A stretch of 64,000 nt of DNA, from contig NZ_JBNAFU010000007.1 in NCBI RefSeq assembly GCF_049800835.1, positions 166,810 to 230,809 of the forward strand. Reading direction: 5' to 3'. The translations under genes were made by a program, and so were the position numbers. This DNA comes from Dinoroseobacter sp049800835. GTDB lineage: Bacteria > Pseudomonadota > Alphaproteobacteria > Rhodobacterales > Rhodobacteraceae. The notes beneath the pieces were generated by a model. That model was given only the letters and a program-made list of their open reading frames with translations. It had not been told where the DNA came from and did not search any database. Of this stretch, positions 34,553-43,820 are shown one piece after another (position 1 is the stretch's first letter; each line of letters begins with the position of its first letter).

Positions 34553-35734
34553 ATGGCATCGAAATACTCCAACATCACCTTCAAGGGCTTCCGGCGTGAA
34601 AACGGCCGGGTCGGTGTACGCAACCATGTCGTGATCCTGCCCGTGGACGACATCTCCAACGCTGCGTGCGAGGCCGTGGCCAACAATGTGAAGGGCACCA
34701 TGGCGATACCGCACGCCTACGGGCGCCTCCAGTTTGGCGAGGACCTTGAAGTGCACTTCCGCACGATCATCGGCACCGGTGCCAACCCCAACGTGGCCGC
34801 CGTGGTCGTGATCGGGATCGAACCCGGCTGGACCAAGCGGATCGCCGACGGCATTCGCGCCACCGGCAAGCCGGTCGCCGAATTCTCGATCGAGCAGAAG
34901 GGCGACTTCGAGACGATCCGCGCAGCGTCCTGGGCGGCAAAGGATTTCGTGCATCAGGCGACCGAACAACAACGCGAGGAATGTTCGATCAACGAGTTGT
35001 GGGTGTCCACCAAATGCGGCGAGTCCGACACCACGACGGGCCTCGGGTCCTGCCCCACGGTCGGCAACATGTATGACAAGCTGCTGCCCGAAGGGATCAC
35101 CGGCTTCTTCGGGGAAACATCCGAGATCACGGGTGCTGAGCACATCTGCCAGAAGCGTGCGATCAACGAGGAAGTTGGCGAGCGGTGGTACAAGATGTGG
35201 AAAGCCTATCAGGACGAGGTGATCTTCGCCCACCAGACCGACGACCTGTCCGACAGCCAGCCCACCAAGGGCAACATCGAAGGTGGCCTGACGACGATCG
35301 AAGAGAAAGCCCTCGGCAACCTGGAAAAGATCGGTCGCACGTCGAAATACATCGATATCCTCGAACCCGCCGAGGCCCCCTCTCAGGGCAATGGCCTGTA
35401 TTTCATGGATAGCTCGTCCGCCGCAGCGGAATGCGTCACGCTGATGGCGGCTGGCGGGGCGGTCATCCACACCTTCCCCACCGGTCAGGGCAACGTTGTC
35501 GGCAACCCGATCGTGCCCGTGATCAAGATCACGGCGAACCCGCGCACCGTGCGGACGATGGGCGAGCATGTGGATGTCGATGTCTCGGGCATCCTGCGAC
35601 GCGAGCAGACGATAGACGAGGCGGGCGACGCCCTCATCGACATGATCCGTAGGACCGCGAACGGTCGGAATACCGCCGCCGAGGCGCTTGGGCATCGCGA
35701 ATTCTCGATGACCAAGCTTTATCGTAGCGCATGA
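34553..35734 (+). CDS. suyB: (R)-sulfolactate sulfo-lyase, large (beta) subunit
   Basis: A 393-residue UxaA-family lyase subunit. Recognisable blocks are FRRENGRVGVRNHVVILP at the start, STKCGESDTTTGLGSCPTVG (cysteines for the iron centre) and EITGAEHICQKRA. It forms the catalytic part of the Fe-dependent desulfonating enzyme with SuyA. Sulfite released here is probably handled by SoeABC encoded about 5 kb downstream. Confidence 0.93.
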   Translation: MASKYSNITFKGFRRENGRVGVRNHVVILPVDDISNAACEAVANNVKGTMAIPHAYGRLQFGEDLEVHFRTIIGTGANPNVAAVVVIGIEPGWTKRIADGIRATGKPVAEFSIEQKGDFETIRAASWAAKDFVHQATEQQREECSINELWVSTKCGESDTTTGLGSCPTVGNMYDKLLPEGITGFFGETSEITGAEHICQKRAINEEVGERWYKMWKAYQDEVIFAHQTDDLSDSQPTKGNIEGGLTTIEEKALGNLEKIGRTSKYIDILEPAEAPSQGNGLYFMDSSSAAAECVTLMAAGGAVIHTFPTGQGNVVGNPIVPVIKITANPRTVRTMGEHVDVDVSGILRREQTIDEAGDALIDMIRRTANGRNTAAEALGHREFSMTKLYRSA

Positions 35735-35789
35735 CGCGCCCTCGGGCGCGCGGCCCACGCTGCGCGCCCGCCCCCCGCGAAAGGTGACC

Positions 35790-36803
35790 ATGAGCGACGA
35801 CACTGAAACTCTGTCCCTGAACGACGCACGTGCGCTTGTGCGTGACGCTTTCCTGCGCGTCGGCGTGCCGGAAGCTGCGGCCCAAAGTGTGGCTTCAGCG
35901 CTTGTCGCAGCGGAAGCCGAAGGACAGGTCGGCCACGGGTTCTCGCGACTGGAGGACTACGTAGCACAGGTCCGCAGCGGCAAGATCATCGCCGATGCAG
36001 AAGTGGCGATTTCACAACCCGCACCTGGCCTGATCAACGTGGATGCCGGGTACGGCTTTGCCTTTCCAGCGCTTGACGCCGGGATCGCGCGTGGGATCGA
36101 GGTGGCGCGCACACAGGGCACCGCGGCCATCTCCATTGCCAGATCGCACCATTGCGGTGCGCTTTCGGTATCTGTCGAGAAAATCGCACGAGCCGGCCTT
36201 GTTGGCCTGATGGTCGCCAACAGCCCTGTCGCCATCGCCCCCTGGGGCGCCAAGACCCCGCTATACGGCACCAACCCGATTGCGTTTTCGGCCCCGCGCA
36301 GTTCCGCGCCGCCGCTGGTCATCGACCTGTCGCTTTCACGCGTGGCACGCGGCAAGGTTCTGAACGCGAAAAAGGCCGGCAAACCCATTCCCGAGGGATG
36401 GGCACTGGATGCGGACGGCCAGCCCACCACGGATGCCCAAGCAGCGCTCAAAGGCTCCATGCAACCGATCGGCGGCCCCAAGGGCACTGCACTCGCGCTG
36501 ATGGTCGAAGTCCTCTCTACTGTGATGACCGGTGCGAATTTCAGCGCGGACGCGGGGTCTTTCTTTACCGCCGATGGCACGCGCCCCGGGGTCGGACATT
36601 TTCTGACGCTCTACCGGCCCCCGCAAGGTATCGACGCCTTTGCTGCGCGGCTGGAGACTTTGCTGGAGGCCATTGCCGCGATGGATGGCGCCCGCCTGCC
36701 CGGATCGCGCCGGCTTGAGGCGATTGCGCGGGCCGAACGCGACGGGCTGCGTGTGCCCGTCCATTACCTTCGCGTGGCTCGCAACCTGGCTGGCGTAACC
36801 TGA
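35790..36803 (+). CDS. comC: (R)-sulfolactate dehydrogenase-like malate/lactate dehydrogenase family protein
   Basis: A 337-residue Ldh_2 family oxidoreductase. Family blocks are SIARSHHCGALS, GLMVANSPVAIAPWGAK and LYGTNPIAFSAP. The start ATG 35790 follows AAAGG; an in-frame GTG at 35784 is too close to it. In sulfonate loci this family includes ComC, which makes or oxidises (R)-sulfolactate via sulfopyruvate. The usual partner SlcC is not obvious, unless the SDR at 32495 does that job. A malate or ureidoglycolate dehydrogenase is the alternative. Confidence 0.8.
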   Translation: MSDDTETLSLNDARALVRDAFLRVGVPEAAAQSVASALVAAEAEGQVGHGFSRLEDYVAQVRSGKIIADAEVAISQPAPGLINVDAGYGFAFPALDAGIARGIEVARTQGTAAISIARSHHCGALSVSVEKIARAGLVGLMVANSPVAIAPWGAKTPLYGTNPIAFSAPRSSAPPLVIDLSLSRVARGKVLNAKKAGKPIPEGWALDADGQPTTDAQAALKGSMQPIGGPKGTALALMVEVLSTVMTGANFSADAGSFFTADGTRPGVGHFLTLYRPPQGIDAFAARLETLLEAIAAMDGARLPGSRRLEAIARAERDGLRVPVHYLRVARNLAGVT

Positions 36804-36832
36804 TGCGCGCAGGAACTTAAAAAGGGACGCTC

Positions 36833-37243
36833 ATGTACGAAAAAATCCTGATCCCGGTCGACCTCGACCACGAAGAACTGGTCCCGCGGAAACTCGAACT
36901 CGCCCGGCGGGTGTTGTCGCCCGGAGGCAAGATCACGCTGATGACCGTGCTGGAAAACGTCCCGGGCTACGTGTCGGAGTTTGTCACGGTCAAATCCGAG
37001 AACCACCTGACAGACAAGGTGGGCGCCGCCCTGCGGAAACTGGGCGGCGGCGCTGCTGATATCGAAATCCATGTCTGCACCGGAAAACCGGGCGTCGAGA
37101 TTGCCCAGCACGCAGCGGATGCCGGAATTGAGATGGTGATCGTTGGCAGCCACCGACCTGGATTACGTGACTATTTTCTGGGCTCGACCGCCGCGCGCGT
37201 GGTCAGGCGCGCGCCATGTTCGGTACTGGTTGCACGCCCCTAA
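36833..37243 (+). CDS. Universal stress protein (UspA family)
   Basis: A 136-residue UspA fold: MYEKILIPVDLDHEE at the start and the ATP-binding signature VGSHRPGLRDYFLGSTAARVVRRAPCSVLV at the end (G-2x-G-9x-G-S/T type). Usp proteins are often encoded beside TRAP transporters and can modulate them, as TeaD does for TeaABC. It is the last gene of the DHPS block before the ABC importer. Confidence 0.9.
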   Translation: MYEKILIPVDLDHEELVPRKLELARRVLSPGGKITLMTVLENVPGYVSEFVTVKSENHLTDKVGAALRKLGGGAADIEIHVCTGKPGVEIAQHAADAGIEMVIVGSHRPGLRDYFLGSTAARVVRRAPCSVLVARP

Positions 37244-37265
37244 ACCGTCCGTAGACAATCCAATC

Positions 37266-37279
37266 TCAAAGCGCTTAAC
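37266..37279. promoter_or_regulatory. Degenerate LacI-type site upstream of the ABC importer
   Basis: TCAAAGCGCTTAAC contains the exact 8-bp core AAGCGCTT of the operator at 27799-27816, with flanks that mostly differ. It lies 56 nt upstream of the betaine-type receptor start. It may extend the LacI regulon to the importer and sulfite dehydrogenase genes, but an 8-bp core alone is weak evidence. Confidence 0.3.
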
Positions 37280-37334
37280 CTTAGGCATCATAATGGGTTT
37301 GAAAGACAAGACCCGAAACTCAGGGAGATACTGA

Positions 37335-38297
37335 ATGACTGCTTCTAAACTCAAGACCGGCGTCTCGGCCGTTTGTCTCAGCGCGATCGCGGCCGGACCT
37401 GTGTTCGCCGCAGACATCGTGATCGGCGTGCCGAACTGGGCATCCGTGAATGCCACGGCACACGTGCTGGAAGTCGTGATCGAACAGAACCTCGGGCTCG
37501 ACGTGGAATTGCAGAACGGCACCAACCCGATCGTGTTCGAAGCGATGGACAAGGGCTCGATGCACGTGCACCCCGAAGTGTGGATGCCGAACCAGCAGAA
37601 CCTGCATGACACCTATGTCAAGGACAATGGAACGGTGGTCATGAACGAAAACCCCGTTCAGGCAGAACAGGGCATGTGCGTTCCCGCAGCGATAGCCGAA
37701 GAGTATGACATCAAGAGCATCGACGACCTGTCCGACCCGGACAAGATGGCGATCTTCGACACCGACGGCGACGGCACCCCCGAAGTATGGATCGGCGCAC
37801 CGGGCTGGGCCTCCACCGTGGTCGAGAAAATCCGCGCCAAGTCCTACGGCTACGACCAGTTGTTCGAGCTGACCGAATACGAAGAAACCATTGCCTATGC
37901 GAACCTGGCGAACGCCGCTCAGGCGGGCGAGCCCTGGATCGGTTTCTGCTACAGCCCGCACTACATCTTCGTGACGCAAGATCTGTTCGTACTCGAAGAG
38001 CCGGCGCACGACCCGGCCACCTGGACCATCGTGCAACCGACCGACGACCCGGACTGGCTGGAGAAATCATCGGCCTCCACTGCGTGGAATGGCGCGACGC
38101 TGCACCTGCACTACGCCAAGACGCTGGAAGAGTCCTATCCTGAGGTCGCGGCGCTGTTCCGGAACTACCAGATGGACGGCGCATCGCTGAGTGCAATGGG
38201 CAAGGCGCTTGCCGTCGACAACATGGAAGCCTCCGAGTTTGCCGCCCAATGGGTGGCCGAGAACGAAGACACGGTTCTGGGCTGGCTGACCAACTAA
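37335..38297 (+). CDS. Glycine-betaine/choline-type ABC transporter substrate-binding protein (ProX/OpuAC family)
   Basis: A 320-residue periplasmic receptor with a signal peptide ending PVFA-ADIV. The mature protein has OpuAC features: GVPNWASVNATAHVL, HVHPEVWMPNQQ and IGAPGWASTVVEKI, with tryptophans and tyrosines that could form the aromatic box binding a quaternary ammonium group. It starts the proXVW-type set between the DHPS genes and soeABC. The ligand may be an ordinary osmolyte or a zwitterionic sulfonate; this is not resolved. Confidence 0.85.
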   Translation: MTASKLKTGVSAVCLSAIAAGPVFAADIVIGVPNWASVNATAHVLEVVIEQNLGLDVELQNGTNPIVFEAMDKGSMHVHPEVWMPNQQNLHDTYVKDNGTVVMNENPVQAEQGMCVPAAIAEEYDIKSIDDLSDPDKMAIFDTDGDGTPEVWIGAPGWASTVVEKIRAKSYGYDQLFELTEYEETIAYANLANAAQAGEPWIGFCYSPHYIFVTQDLFVLEEPAHDPATWTIVQPTDDPDWLEKSSASTAWNGATLHLHYAKTLEESYPEVAALFRNYQMDGASLSAMGKALAVDNMEASEFAAQWVAENEDTVLGWLTN

Positions 38298-38310
38298 TCC
38301 CGCGCTTGCA

Positions 38311-38337
38311 GGCCGCCGCGATGCGCTCGCGGCGGCC
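38311..38337. terminator. Strong stem-loop after the ABC receptor gene (terminator or attenuator)
   Basis: GGCCGCCGCGA pairs perfectly with TCGCGGCGGCC around a TGCGC loop, 14 nt after the receptor stop, followed by TCTTCAC with only a poor T-run. With an 11-bp GC-rich stem it could partly terminate transcription, lowering expression of the ATPase and permease relative to the receptor. Confidence 0.55.
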
Positions 38338-38382
38338 TCTTCACAAAATATAAAGCTGCACGACAGCAAAGCGGGGGAAAGC

Positions 38383-39420
38383 ATGGAAGACACGGTCGTT
38401 AAACTGGACGGCGTGTGGAAGATTTTCGGTGCGCAGGCTGACGAAGCCATGAAAGCGGTACTGAGCGAAGGGCTTACGAAACCTCAGGTTCTGGAAAAGT
38501 ACGGCTGCGTTGTCGGCGTTCAGGACGCGAACTTTGAAGTCGCCCGCGGAGAGATCTTTTGCATCATGGGCCTGTCGGGGTCCGGAAAATCAACGCTTGT
38601 GCGCCACGTGAACCGGCTGATCGAGCCGACCGCAGGCAAGATCGAGATCATGGGGCAGGATGTCTCGGCAATCTCGGCCAACGAGCTTCGCCGGATACGT
38701 GCACAGCAGATCGGCATGGTGTTTCAGCACATGGCGCTGATGCCGCATCGTTCGGTCCGCGACAACGTCGCCTACCCCCTCGAAATCCGTAAAATCTCGA
38801 AGTCCAAGCGTTGGGCGGTGTCCGACCATGCCTTGGGTCTGGTTGATCTGACCGGCTACGAAGACCGGCTGCCGCGAGAATTGTCAGGGGGCATGCAGCA
38901 ACGCGTCGGGATTGCCCGCGCGCTCGCCTCCGACCCGGAAATCCTGTTGATGGACGAACCCTTCTCGGCGCTCGATCCGCTGATCCGCTTGCAATTGCAA
39001 GACCAGTTCAAGGCACTGGTGGCACAGCTGAAGAAAACCACGTTGTTCATCACCCACGATCTGGACGAGGCGATCCGCATCGGACACCGCATCGCCATCA
39101 TGAAGGACGGTGTGATTGTCCAGATCGGCACGCCGGAACAGATCGTCATGAACCCTGCTGATGATTACGTGCGCGAGTTCGTACAGGGTATCTCGAAACT
39201 CAAGCTCGTGAAGGCGCACTCCATCATGGAACCGATGGACAGCTTCACAGGCGCGCTGGACGCGGCACCGCGTGCCGACCACGGCGCCGATCTGGATCAG
39301 TTGATCGATCTGGCCGTGGGCACGGATCTACCGGTCGTCATCACAGATGCAGGCGCCGATATCGGTGTTGTAACCAAGCCGCGCCTGCTGCGCGGGATCC
39401 AAGGGGGCAAGGATGACTGA
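38383..39420 (+). CDS. Glycine-betaine/proline-type ABC transporter ATP-binding protein (ProV family)
   Basis: A 345-residue ATPase. Walker A is GLSGSGKST, the signature LSGGMQQRV and Walker B ILLMDEPFSALDP; H-loop TLFITHDLDEA. A long N-terminal lead (VWKIFGAQADEAMKAV) is typical of ProV. The C-terminal region after residue 260 is shorter than the usual tandem CBS domains, so osmotic gating may differ. Its last 8 nt overlap the permease gene. Confidence 0.9.
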   Translation: MEDTVVKLDGVWKIFGAQADEAMKAVLSEGLTKPQVLEKYGCVVGVQDANFEVARGEIFCIMGLSGSGKSTLVRHVNRLIEPTAGKIEIMGQDVSAISANELRRIRAQQIGMVFQHMALMPHRSVRDNVAYPLEIRKISKSKRWAVSDHALGLVDLTGYEDRLPRELSGGMQQRVGIARALASDPEILLMDEPFSALDPLIRLQLQDQFKALVAQLKKTTLFITHDLDEAIRIGHRIAIMKDGVIVQIGTPEQIVMNPADDYVREFVQGISKLKLVKAHSIMEPMDSFTGALDAAPRADHGADLDQLIDLAVGTDLPVVITDAGADIGVVTKPRLLRGIQGGKDD

Positions 39421-40999
39421 CGCGACAACCGAACTCAGAGTCACCGCGGCTTCCGATATTCAGGTTGATACCGACGCGCTCGACGCCTCGATCCAGGATT
39501 TCGCCGGGCCAAATGGCGACTACTACTGCAACGCATTTCACAAGATCCACGACTCCACGGGATTGCTGCCCAGCACGTTCAACATGTGGGCGGCACTTCT
39601 CGGGCCGCTCTGGTCCGCGGCGCGTGGGATATGGGGTCTCTTCTGGGGTTTTCTGATCCTCGAGATCATCGCATGGGTCCAGATCGGACGCGGGGCCTGG
39701 GGCAATCCCGGTGCCGAGTTCTTTGAACGTGCGGCTACGCAACAGGCCCGCGCAGACGAGTTTTTCGAACGCGCTGCGGCGTCCACAACCCAGGCGGATG
39801 TAGACCGCTTCACGCAACTTGGTGAGAACATCGCCCGTGCCGCCCAGAACACGCTTGTCCGCGCCGAGGAAGCACAGTCCGAAGCGCTTGGCATCATGCT
39901 GACCGGGTTGGTGCTGCTGGTCGTAGTGAAACTGATCCAGGGCCTCTATGCAGATCAGGTGTATGAAAAACAGTATTCGCGCTGGCGCATCGACCCCGAG
40001 AGCGTGGAGAGCGGACGCTCTCAGCGCAATATAATCCTCGGCGCGGTGCTCACGGCAGCGATCGGACCGCTGATCGTCTACAAGTTCACCTCGACAAGTG
40101 AATTGCCGATGCTCGATGCCTTCCCGGAGGAGCAGGCATCAGCGTTGATCCTCGGCGAGGATGGCGGGCGGCTCTTTTCGGTCTTGGCCACATGGATGGA
40201 GGACCGCATCGACGCTGCTGCCGTCAGCGGCGGCGACGTTTTCGACGGGATCGTGGCAACCGTGCGCGGGGTCCTGGATGCCTTGACGGTGGCCTTGATT
40301 GATACGCCATGGCCGGTTGTCATGCTGGTCATTTGCGTGGTGGCCTGGCGCTCCGCCGGGCCGCGCGTGGCGATCTTCACGGCCGCCTGCCTCGCGTATA
40401 TCGCGCTACTGGGCTATTGGGATCTGGCGATGGAGACAGTGGCGCTTGTTGGGGCTGCGGTGTTGCTCTGCGTGGCAATAGGGATACCCCTCGGAATCTG
40501 GTTCGGAAAATCGAAACGCGCCTACAAGTTTGCCGAGCCCGTGCTCGACCTGATGCAAACCCTGCCGGCCTTCGTGTATCTTATCCCGATCATCGCGTTC
40601 TTCGGAACCGGCAACCCGCCGGGCATTCTGGCCACGATCATCTTCGGGATGCCCCCAGTGATCCGCCTGACCGCGCTTGGTATGCGCGGCGTGCCCGAAA
40701 GCATAAAGGAAGCCGCGGTCGCGTTCGGCGCCTCTAAATGGCAGCTGCTCAAGGATGTCGAAATCCCGCTGGCGCTCCCGTCGATCATGACCGGCGTGAA
40801 CCAGACCATCCTGATGTGCTTGTCCATGGTTGTGATCATCTCGCTCATCGGCGGAGGTGGTCTCGGCAAGGAGATCCTTGAGGCGCTGCAATACGCCGCC
40901 AAGGGGCCGGGCTTGCTCGGCGGCTTCGCCATTCTGTTTGTCGCCATGGTCATGGACCGGATCGTGCAAGGGGCGTTCAGGCGAGCCGACCAGAAATGA
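39413..40999 (+). CDS. Betaine-type ABC transporter permease with large N-terminal extension (ProW family)
   Basis: A 528-residue permease; ordinary ProW-type permeases have about 280-350. The C-terminal half (from about residue 290) is the BPD_transp_1 domain, with the EAAVAFGASKWQLLKDVEIPLALP coupling loop. The N-terminal part starts with an FHKIHDSTGLLPSTFNMWAALLGPLW region and two or three helices, resembling DUF2628-type membrane modules. A coiled-coil-like Ala/Glu-rich stretch (about 100-150) and another helix follow. The extension may be a regulatory or periplasmic module; its function is unknown. Confidence 0.85.
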   Translation: MTDATTELRVTAASDIQVDTDALDASIQDFAGPNGDYYCNAFHKIHDSTGLLPSTFNMWAALLGPLWSAARGIWGLFWGFLILEIIAWVQIGRGAWGNPGAEFFERAATQQARADEFFERAAASTTQADVDRFTQLGENIARAAQNTLVRAEEAQSEALGIMLTGLVLLVVVKLIQGLYADQVYEKQYSRWRIDPESVESGRSQRNIILGAVLTAAIGPLIVYKFTSTSELPMLDAFPEEQASALILGEDGGRLFSVLATWMEDRIDAAAVSGGDVFDGIVATVRGVLDALTVALIDTPWPVVMLVICVVAWRSAGPRVAIFTAACLAYIALLGYWDLAMETVALVGAAVLLCVAIGIPLGIWFGKSKRAYKFAEPVLDLMQTLPAFVYLIPIIAFFGTGNPPGILATIIFGMPPVIRLTALGMRGVPESIKEAAVAFGASKWQLLKDVEIPLALPSIMTGVNQTILMCLSMVVIISLIGGGGLGKEILEALQYAAKGPGLLGGFAILFVAMVMDRIVQGAFRRADQK

Positions 41000-41024
41000 G
41001 CGCCTTTGGGAGGAGGACGCGCAG

Positions 41025-43820
41025 ATGACCGTATCACCGCCACTGGATCTTTCGCCAAAGGTCTCCGACGAGGTGCGCAAAACGACCTGCTACATGTGCG
41101 CGTGCCGCTGCGGAATCGACGTGCACCTCAAGGACGGGAAGGTCGCGTATATCGAGGGCAACCGCGACCACCCGGTCAACCAAGGCGTGCTCTGCGCCAA
41201 GGGCTCGGCGGGCATCATGCAGGTCAACGCCCCGTCCCGCCTGCGCGCGCCGCTCAAGCGGGTCGGGCCACGCGGATCGGGTCAGTACGAAGAAATCTCT
41301 TGGGATGAGGCGTTGGAGATCGCGGTGGGCTGGTTGACGCCCCTGCGCGAAACGGCACCAGAAAAGCTCGCGTTCTTTACCGGGCGCGACCAGTCGCAGA
41401 GCTTCACCAGCTTCTGGGCGCAGAACTTCGGCACGCCGAACTACGCGGCCCATGGCGGGTTCTGCTCGGTCAATATGGCGGCGGGCGGCATCTACACCAT
41501 GGGCGGCGCGTTCTGGGAATTCGGTCAGCCGGACTGGGATCACACAAAGCTCTTCATGCTGTTCGGCGTGGCCGAGGACCATGACAGCAACCCGATCAAG
41601 ATGGGGATCGGGAAGATCAAGGCGCGCGGGGCCAAGGTCATCGGGGTAAACCCGGTCCGCACGGGCTATAACGCCGTGGCGGACGAATGGGTCAGCATTA
41701 CGCCTGGCACGGACGGCCTGTTCATCCTAGCGCTGGTCCATGAGCTGATGAAGGCTGGCAAGATTGATCTGGACTACCTTGCGCAATTCACCAATGCGCC
41801 AGTTCTGATCGACAAGGACACCGGCCTGTTCCTGCGCGACGGCGACGACAAGCCTCTTGTCATCGACAGCGTTTCGGGCGATCTCGCGCCCTTTGACCGC
41901 AAGGGCGTGCGCCCCAGCCTGACGGCAATCCATAATGGGCATCGCACGGTTATGGCCTTGATGGCCGAGAAATATCTCGACCCGGCCTATGCCCCGGACG
42001 CCGTGGCAGATCGCTGCGGCGTGTCGGCCCGCAAAATCAAGACCATCGCAGCCGAGCTTGCCCGCGTGGCGTTTGAAGAGGCCGTTGTACTGGATCGCGC
42101 ATGGACCGATTTTCGCGGCGATACGCATGACAAGATGGTCGGCCGCCCGGTATCGATGCACGCCATGCGCGGCATCTCGGCCCACTCGAACGGGTTCCAG
42201 ACCTGCCGGGCGCTCCATATTCTGGAAATCCTGCTCGGAACGGTCGAAACACCTGGTGGGTTCCGGTTCAAACCGCCCTACCCCAAGCCGGTGGAGGCGC
42301 ACCCCACCCCGCATTGCCATTCAAAACCAAACTGTCCGCTCGATGGCCCGCATCTCGGGTTCGTCCGTGGCCCCGAAGACCTCGCTCTGAAAGAAGACGG
42401 AACACCCGCGCGCATCGACAAGGCGTTCACATGGGAAAACCCCATGAGCGCACACGGCTTGATGCACATGGTCATCTCGAATGCGCATGCGGGCGATCCC
42501 TACAAGATCGACACGCTGTTTCTATACATGGCGAACATGTCGTGGAACTCGTCCATGAACTCCGGCGGCGTGATGGAGATGCTGACCGATACGGATGAAA
42601 ACGGCGATTACGTGATCCCGCACATCATCTATTCAGACGCCTACAGTTCCGAGATGGTGGCCTATGCCGACCTGATCCTGCCGGACACGACCTACCTGGA
42701 ACGCCACGATTGCATCAGCCTGCTCGACCGCCCGATCTGCGAGGCTGACGGCGCGGCGGATGCGATCCGCTGGCCAGTCATCGAACCGGACCGGGACGTG
42801 CGCGGGTTCCAGACCGTTCTGGTGCAGTTGGCCAATAAGATGGGTCTGCCCGGGTTCACGGACGACAACGGCGCCGCGAAATACGAGGACTATGCCGACT
42901 ACATCGTAAACCACGAGCGCAAACCGGGCATCGGCCCGCTCGCCGGGTTCCGGGGACATGAGGGCGAAGACGTGGGCCGTGGCGCGGTCAATCAAAGCCA
43001 GATGGACCTCTATATCGAAAATGGCGGATTCTTCGTCCATCACGTCCCAAAGGAGGCCTCGTATTACAAACCCTGGAACATGGCGTATCAGGACTGGGCG
43101 GTCGATCTGGGCCTGTTCGATGCGCCGCAGCCCTATCTGTTCCAGCTCTATTCGGAACCGATGCGCAAGTTCCAGCGCGCTGCCGAAGGGTATGGCGACC
43201 GGCAGCCGCCCGATCATCTGCGCGAGCAGATCAAGAAGGTCATGGACCCGCTCCCGTTCTGGTATCCGCCGTTTGAAGATGCCTGTGTCGACACGGACGA
43301 ATACCCGATCCATGCGCTGACCCAGCGCCCGATGGCGATGTACCACTCCTGGGGCACGCAGAACGCGTGGCTGCGCCAGTTGCACGGCGAAAACCCGCTC
43401 TTCATTCCCGCCGAGCTTTGGCAGGAACACGGGTTTCAGGACGGCGACTGGGCGCGCGTGACGTCCGCCCACGGCTCCATCACCGTGCCCGTCGCCCTGC
43501 AAGCTGCGCTGAACAGCCGGACAGTGTGGACATGGAACGCGATCGGCAAGCGCAAGGGCGCATGGGCCTTGGCGGAGGACGCGCCGGAAGCGACCAAGGG
43601 GTTTTTGCTCAATCACCTGATCCACGAGCTTTTGCCGCCCAAGGGCGACGGGTTGCGGTGGTCGAACTCCGATCCGATCACGGGACAGGCCGCGTGGTTT
43701 GACCTGCGCGTGAAAATCGAAAAAGCAACTCCGCCGTTAGAGGCACAACCTGCCTTCGACCCAATTGGATCACCGGTACCCAAGGGCCCGGGCAGCCTTG
43801 CGTGGAAGGTAAGCAAATGA
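41025..43820 (+). CDS. soeA: Sulfite dehydrogenase (SoeA-type) molybdopterin oxidoreductase subunit
   Basis: A 931-residue cytoplasmic molybdoenzyme of the DMSO-reductase family. The N-terminal [4Fe-4S] site is CYMCACRCG with a fourth Cys in GVLCAKG, and molybdopterin-binding domains follow. There is no Tat signal, which fits the cytoplasmic SoeABC layout. Start ATG 41025 is fixed by AGGAGG at 41011-41016. Downstream are a FeS subunit and a DmsC-like anchor. Next to sulfo-lyase genes, sulfite oxidation to sulfate is the natural role; a polysulfide or thiosulfate reductase is the structural alternative. Confidence 0.85.
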   Translation: MTVSPPLDLSPKVSDEVRKTTCYMCACRCGIDVHLKDGKVAYIEGNRDHPVNQGVLCAKGSAGIMQVNAPSRLRAPLKRVGPRGSGQYEEISWDEALEIAVGWLTPLRETAPEKLAFFTGRDQSQSFTSFWAQNFGTPNYAAHGGFCSVNMAAGGIYTMGGAFWEFGQPDWDHTKLFMLFGVAEDHDSNPIKMGIGKIKARGAKVIGVNPVRTGYNAVADEWVSITPGTDGLFILALVHELMKAGKIDLDYLAQFTNAPVLIDKDTGLFLRDGDDKPLVIDSVSGDLAPFDRKGVRPSLTAIHNGHRTVMALMAEKYLDPAYAPDAVADRCGVSARKIKTIAAELARVAFEEAVVLDRAWTDFRGDTHDKMVGRPVSMHAMRGISAHSNGFQTCRALHILEILLGTVETPGGFRFKPPYPKPVEAHPTPHCHSKPNCPLDGPHLGFVRGPEDLALKEDGTPARIDKAFTWENPMSAHGLMHMVISNAHAGDPYKIDTLFLYMANMSWNSSMNSGGVMEMLTDTDENGDYVIPHIIYSDAYSSEMVAYADLILPDTTYLERHDCISLLDRPICEADGAADAIRWPVIEPDRDVRGFQTVLVQLANKMGLPGFTDDNGAAKYEDYADYIVNHERKPGIGPLAGFRGHEGEDVGRGAVNQSQMDLYIENGGFFVHHVPKEASYYKPWNMAYQDWAVDLGLFDAPQPYLFQLYSEPMRKFQRAAEGYGDRQPPDHLREQIKKVMDPLPFWYPPFEDACVDTDEYPIHALTQRPMAMYHSWGTQNAWLRQLHGENPLFIPAELWQEHGFQDGDWARVTSAHGSITVPVALQAALNSRTVWTWNAIGKRKGAWALAEDAPEATKGFLLNHLIHELLPPKGDGLRWSNSDPITGQAAWFDLRVKIEKATPPLEAQPAFDPIGSPVPKGPGSLAWKVSK

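Noticed and set aside
34223..35803. Minus-strand frame of 526 codons opposite suyAB
   Set aside because: It spans two well-recognised genes and their junction and shows no protein family features.
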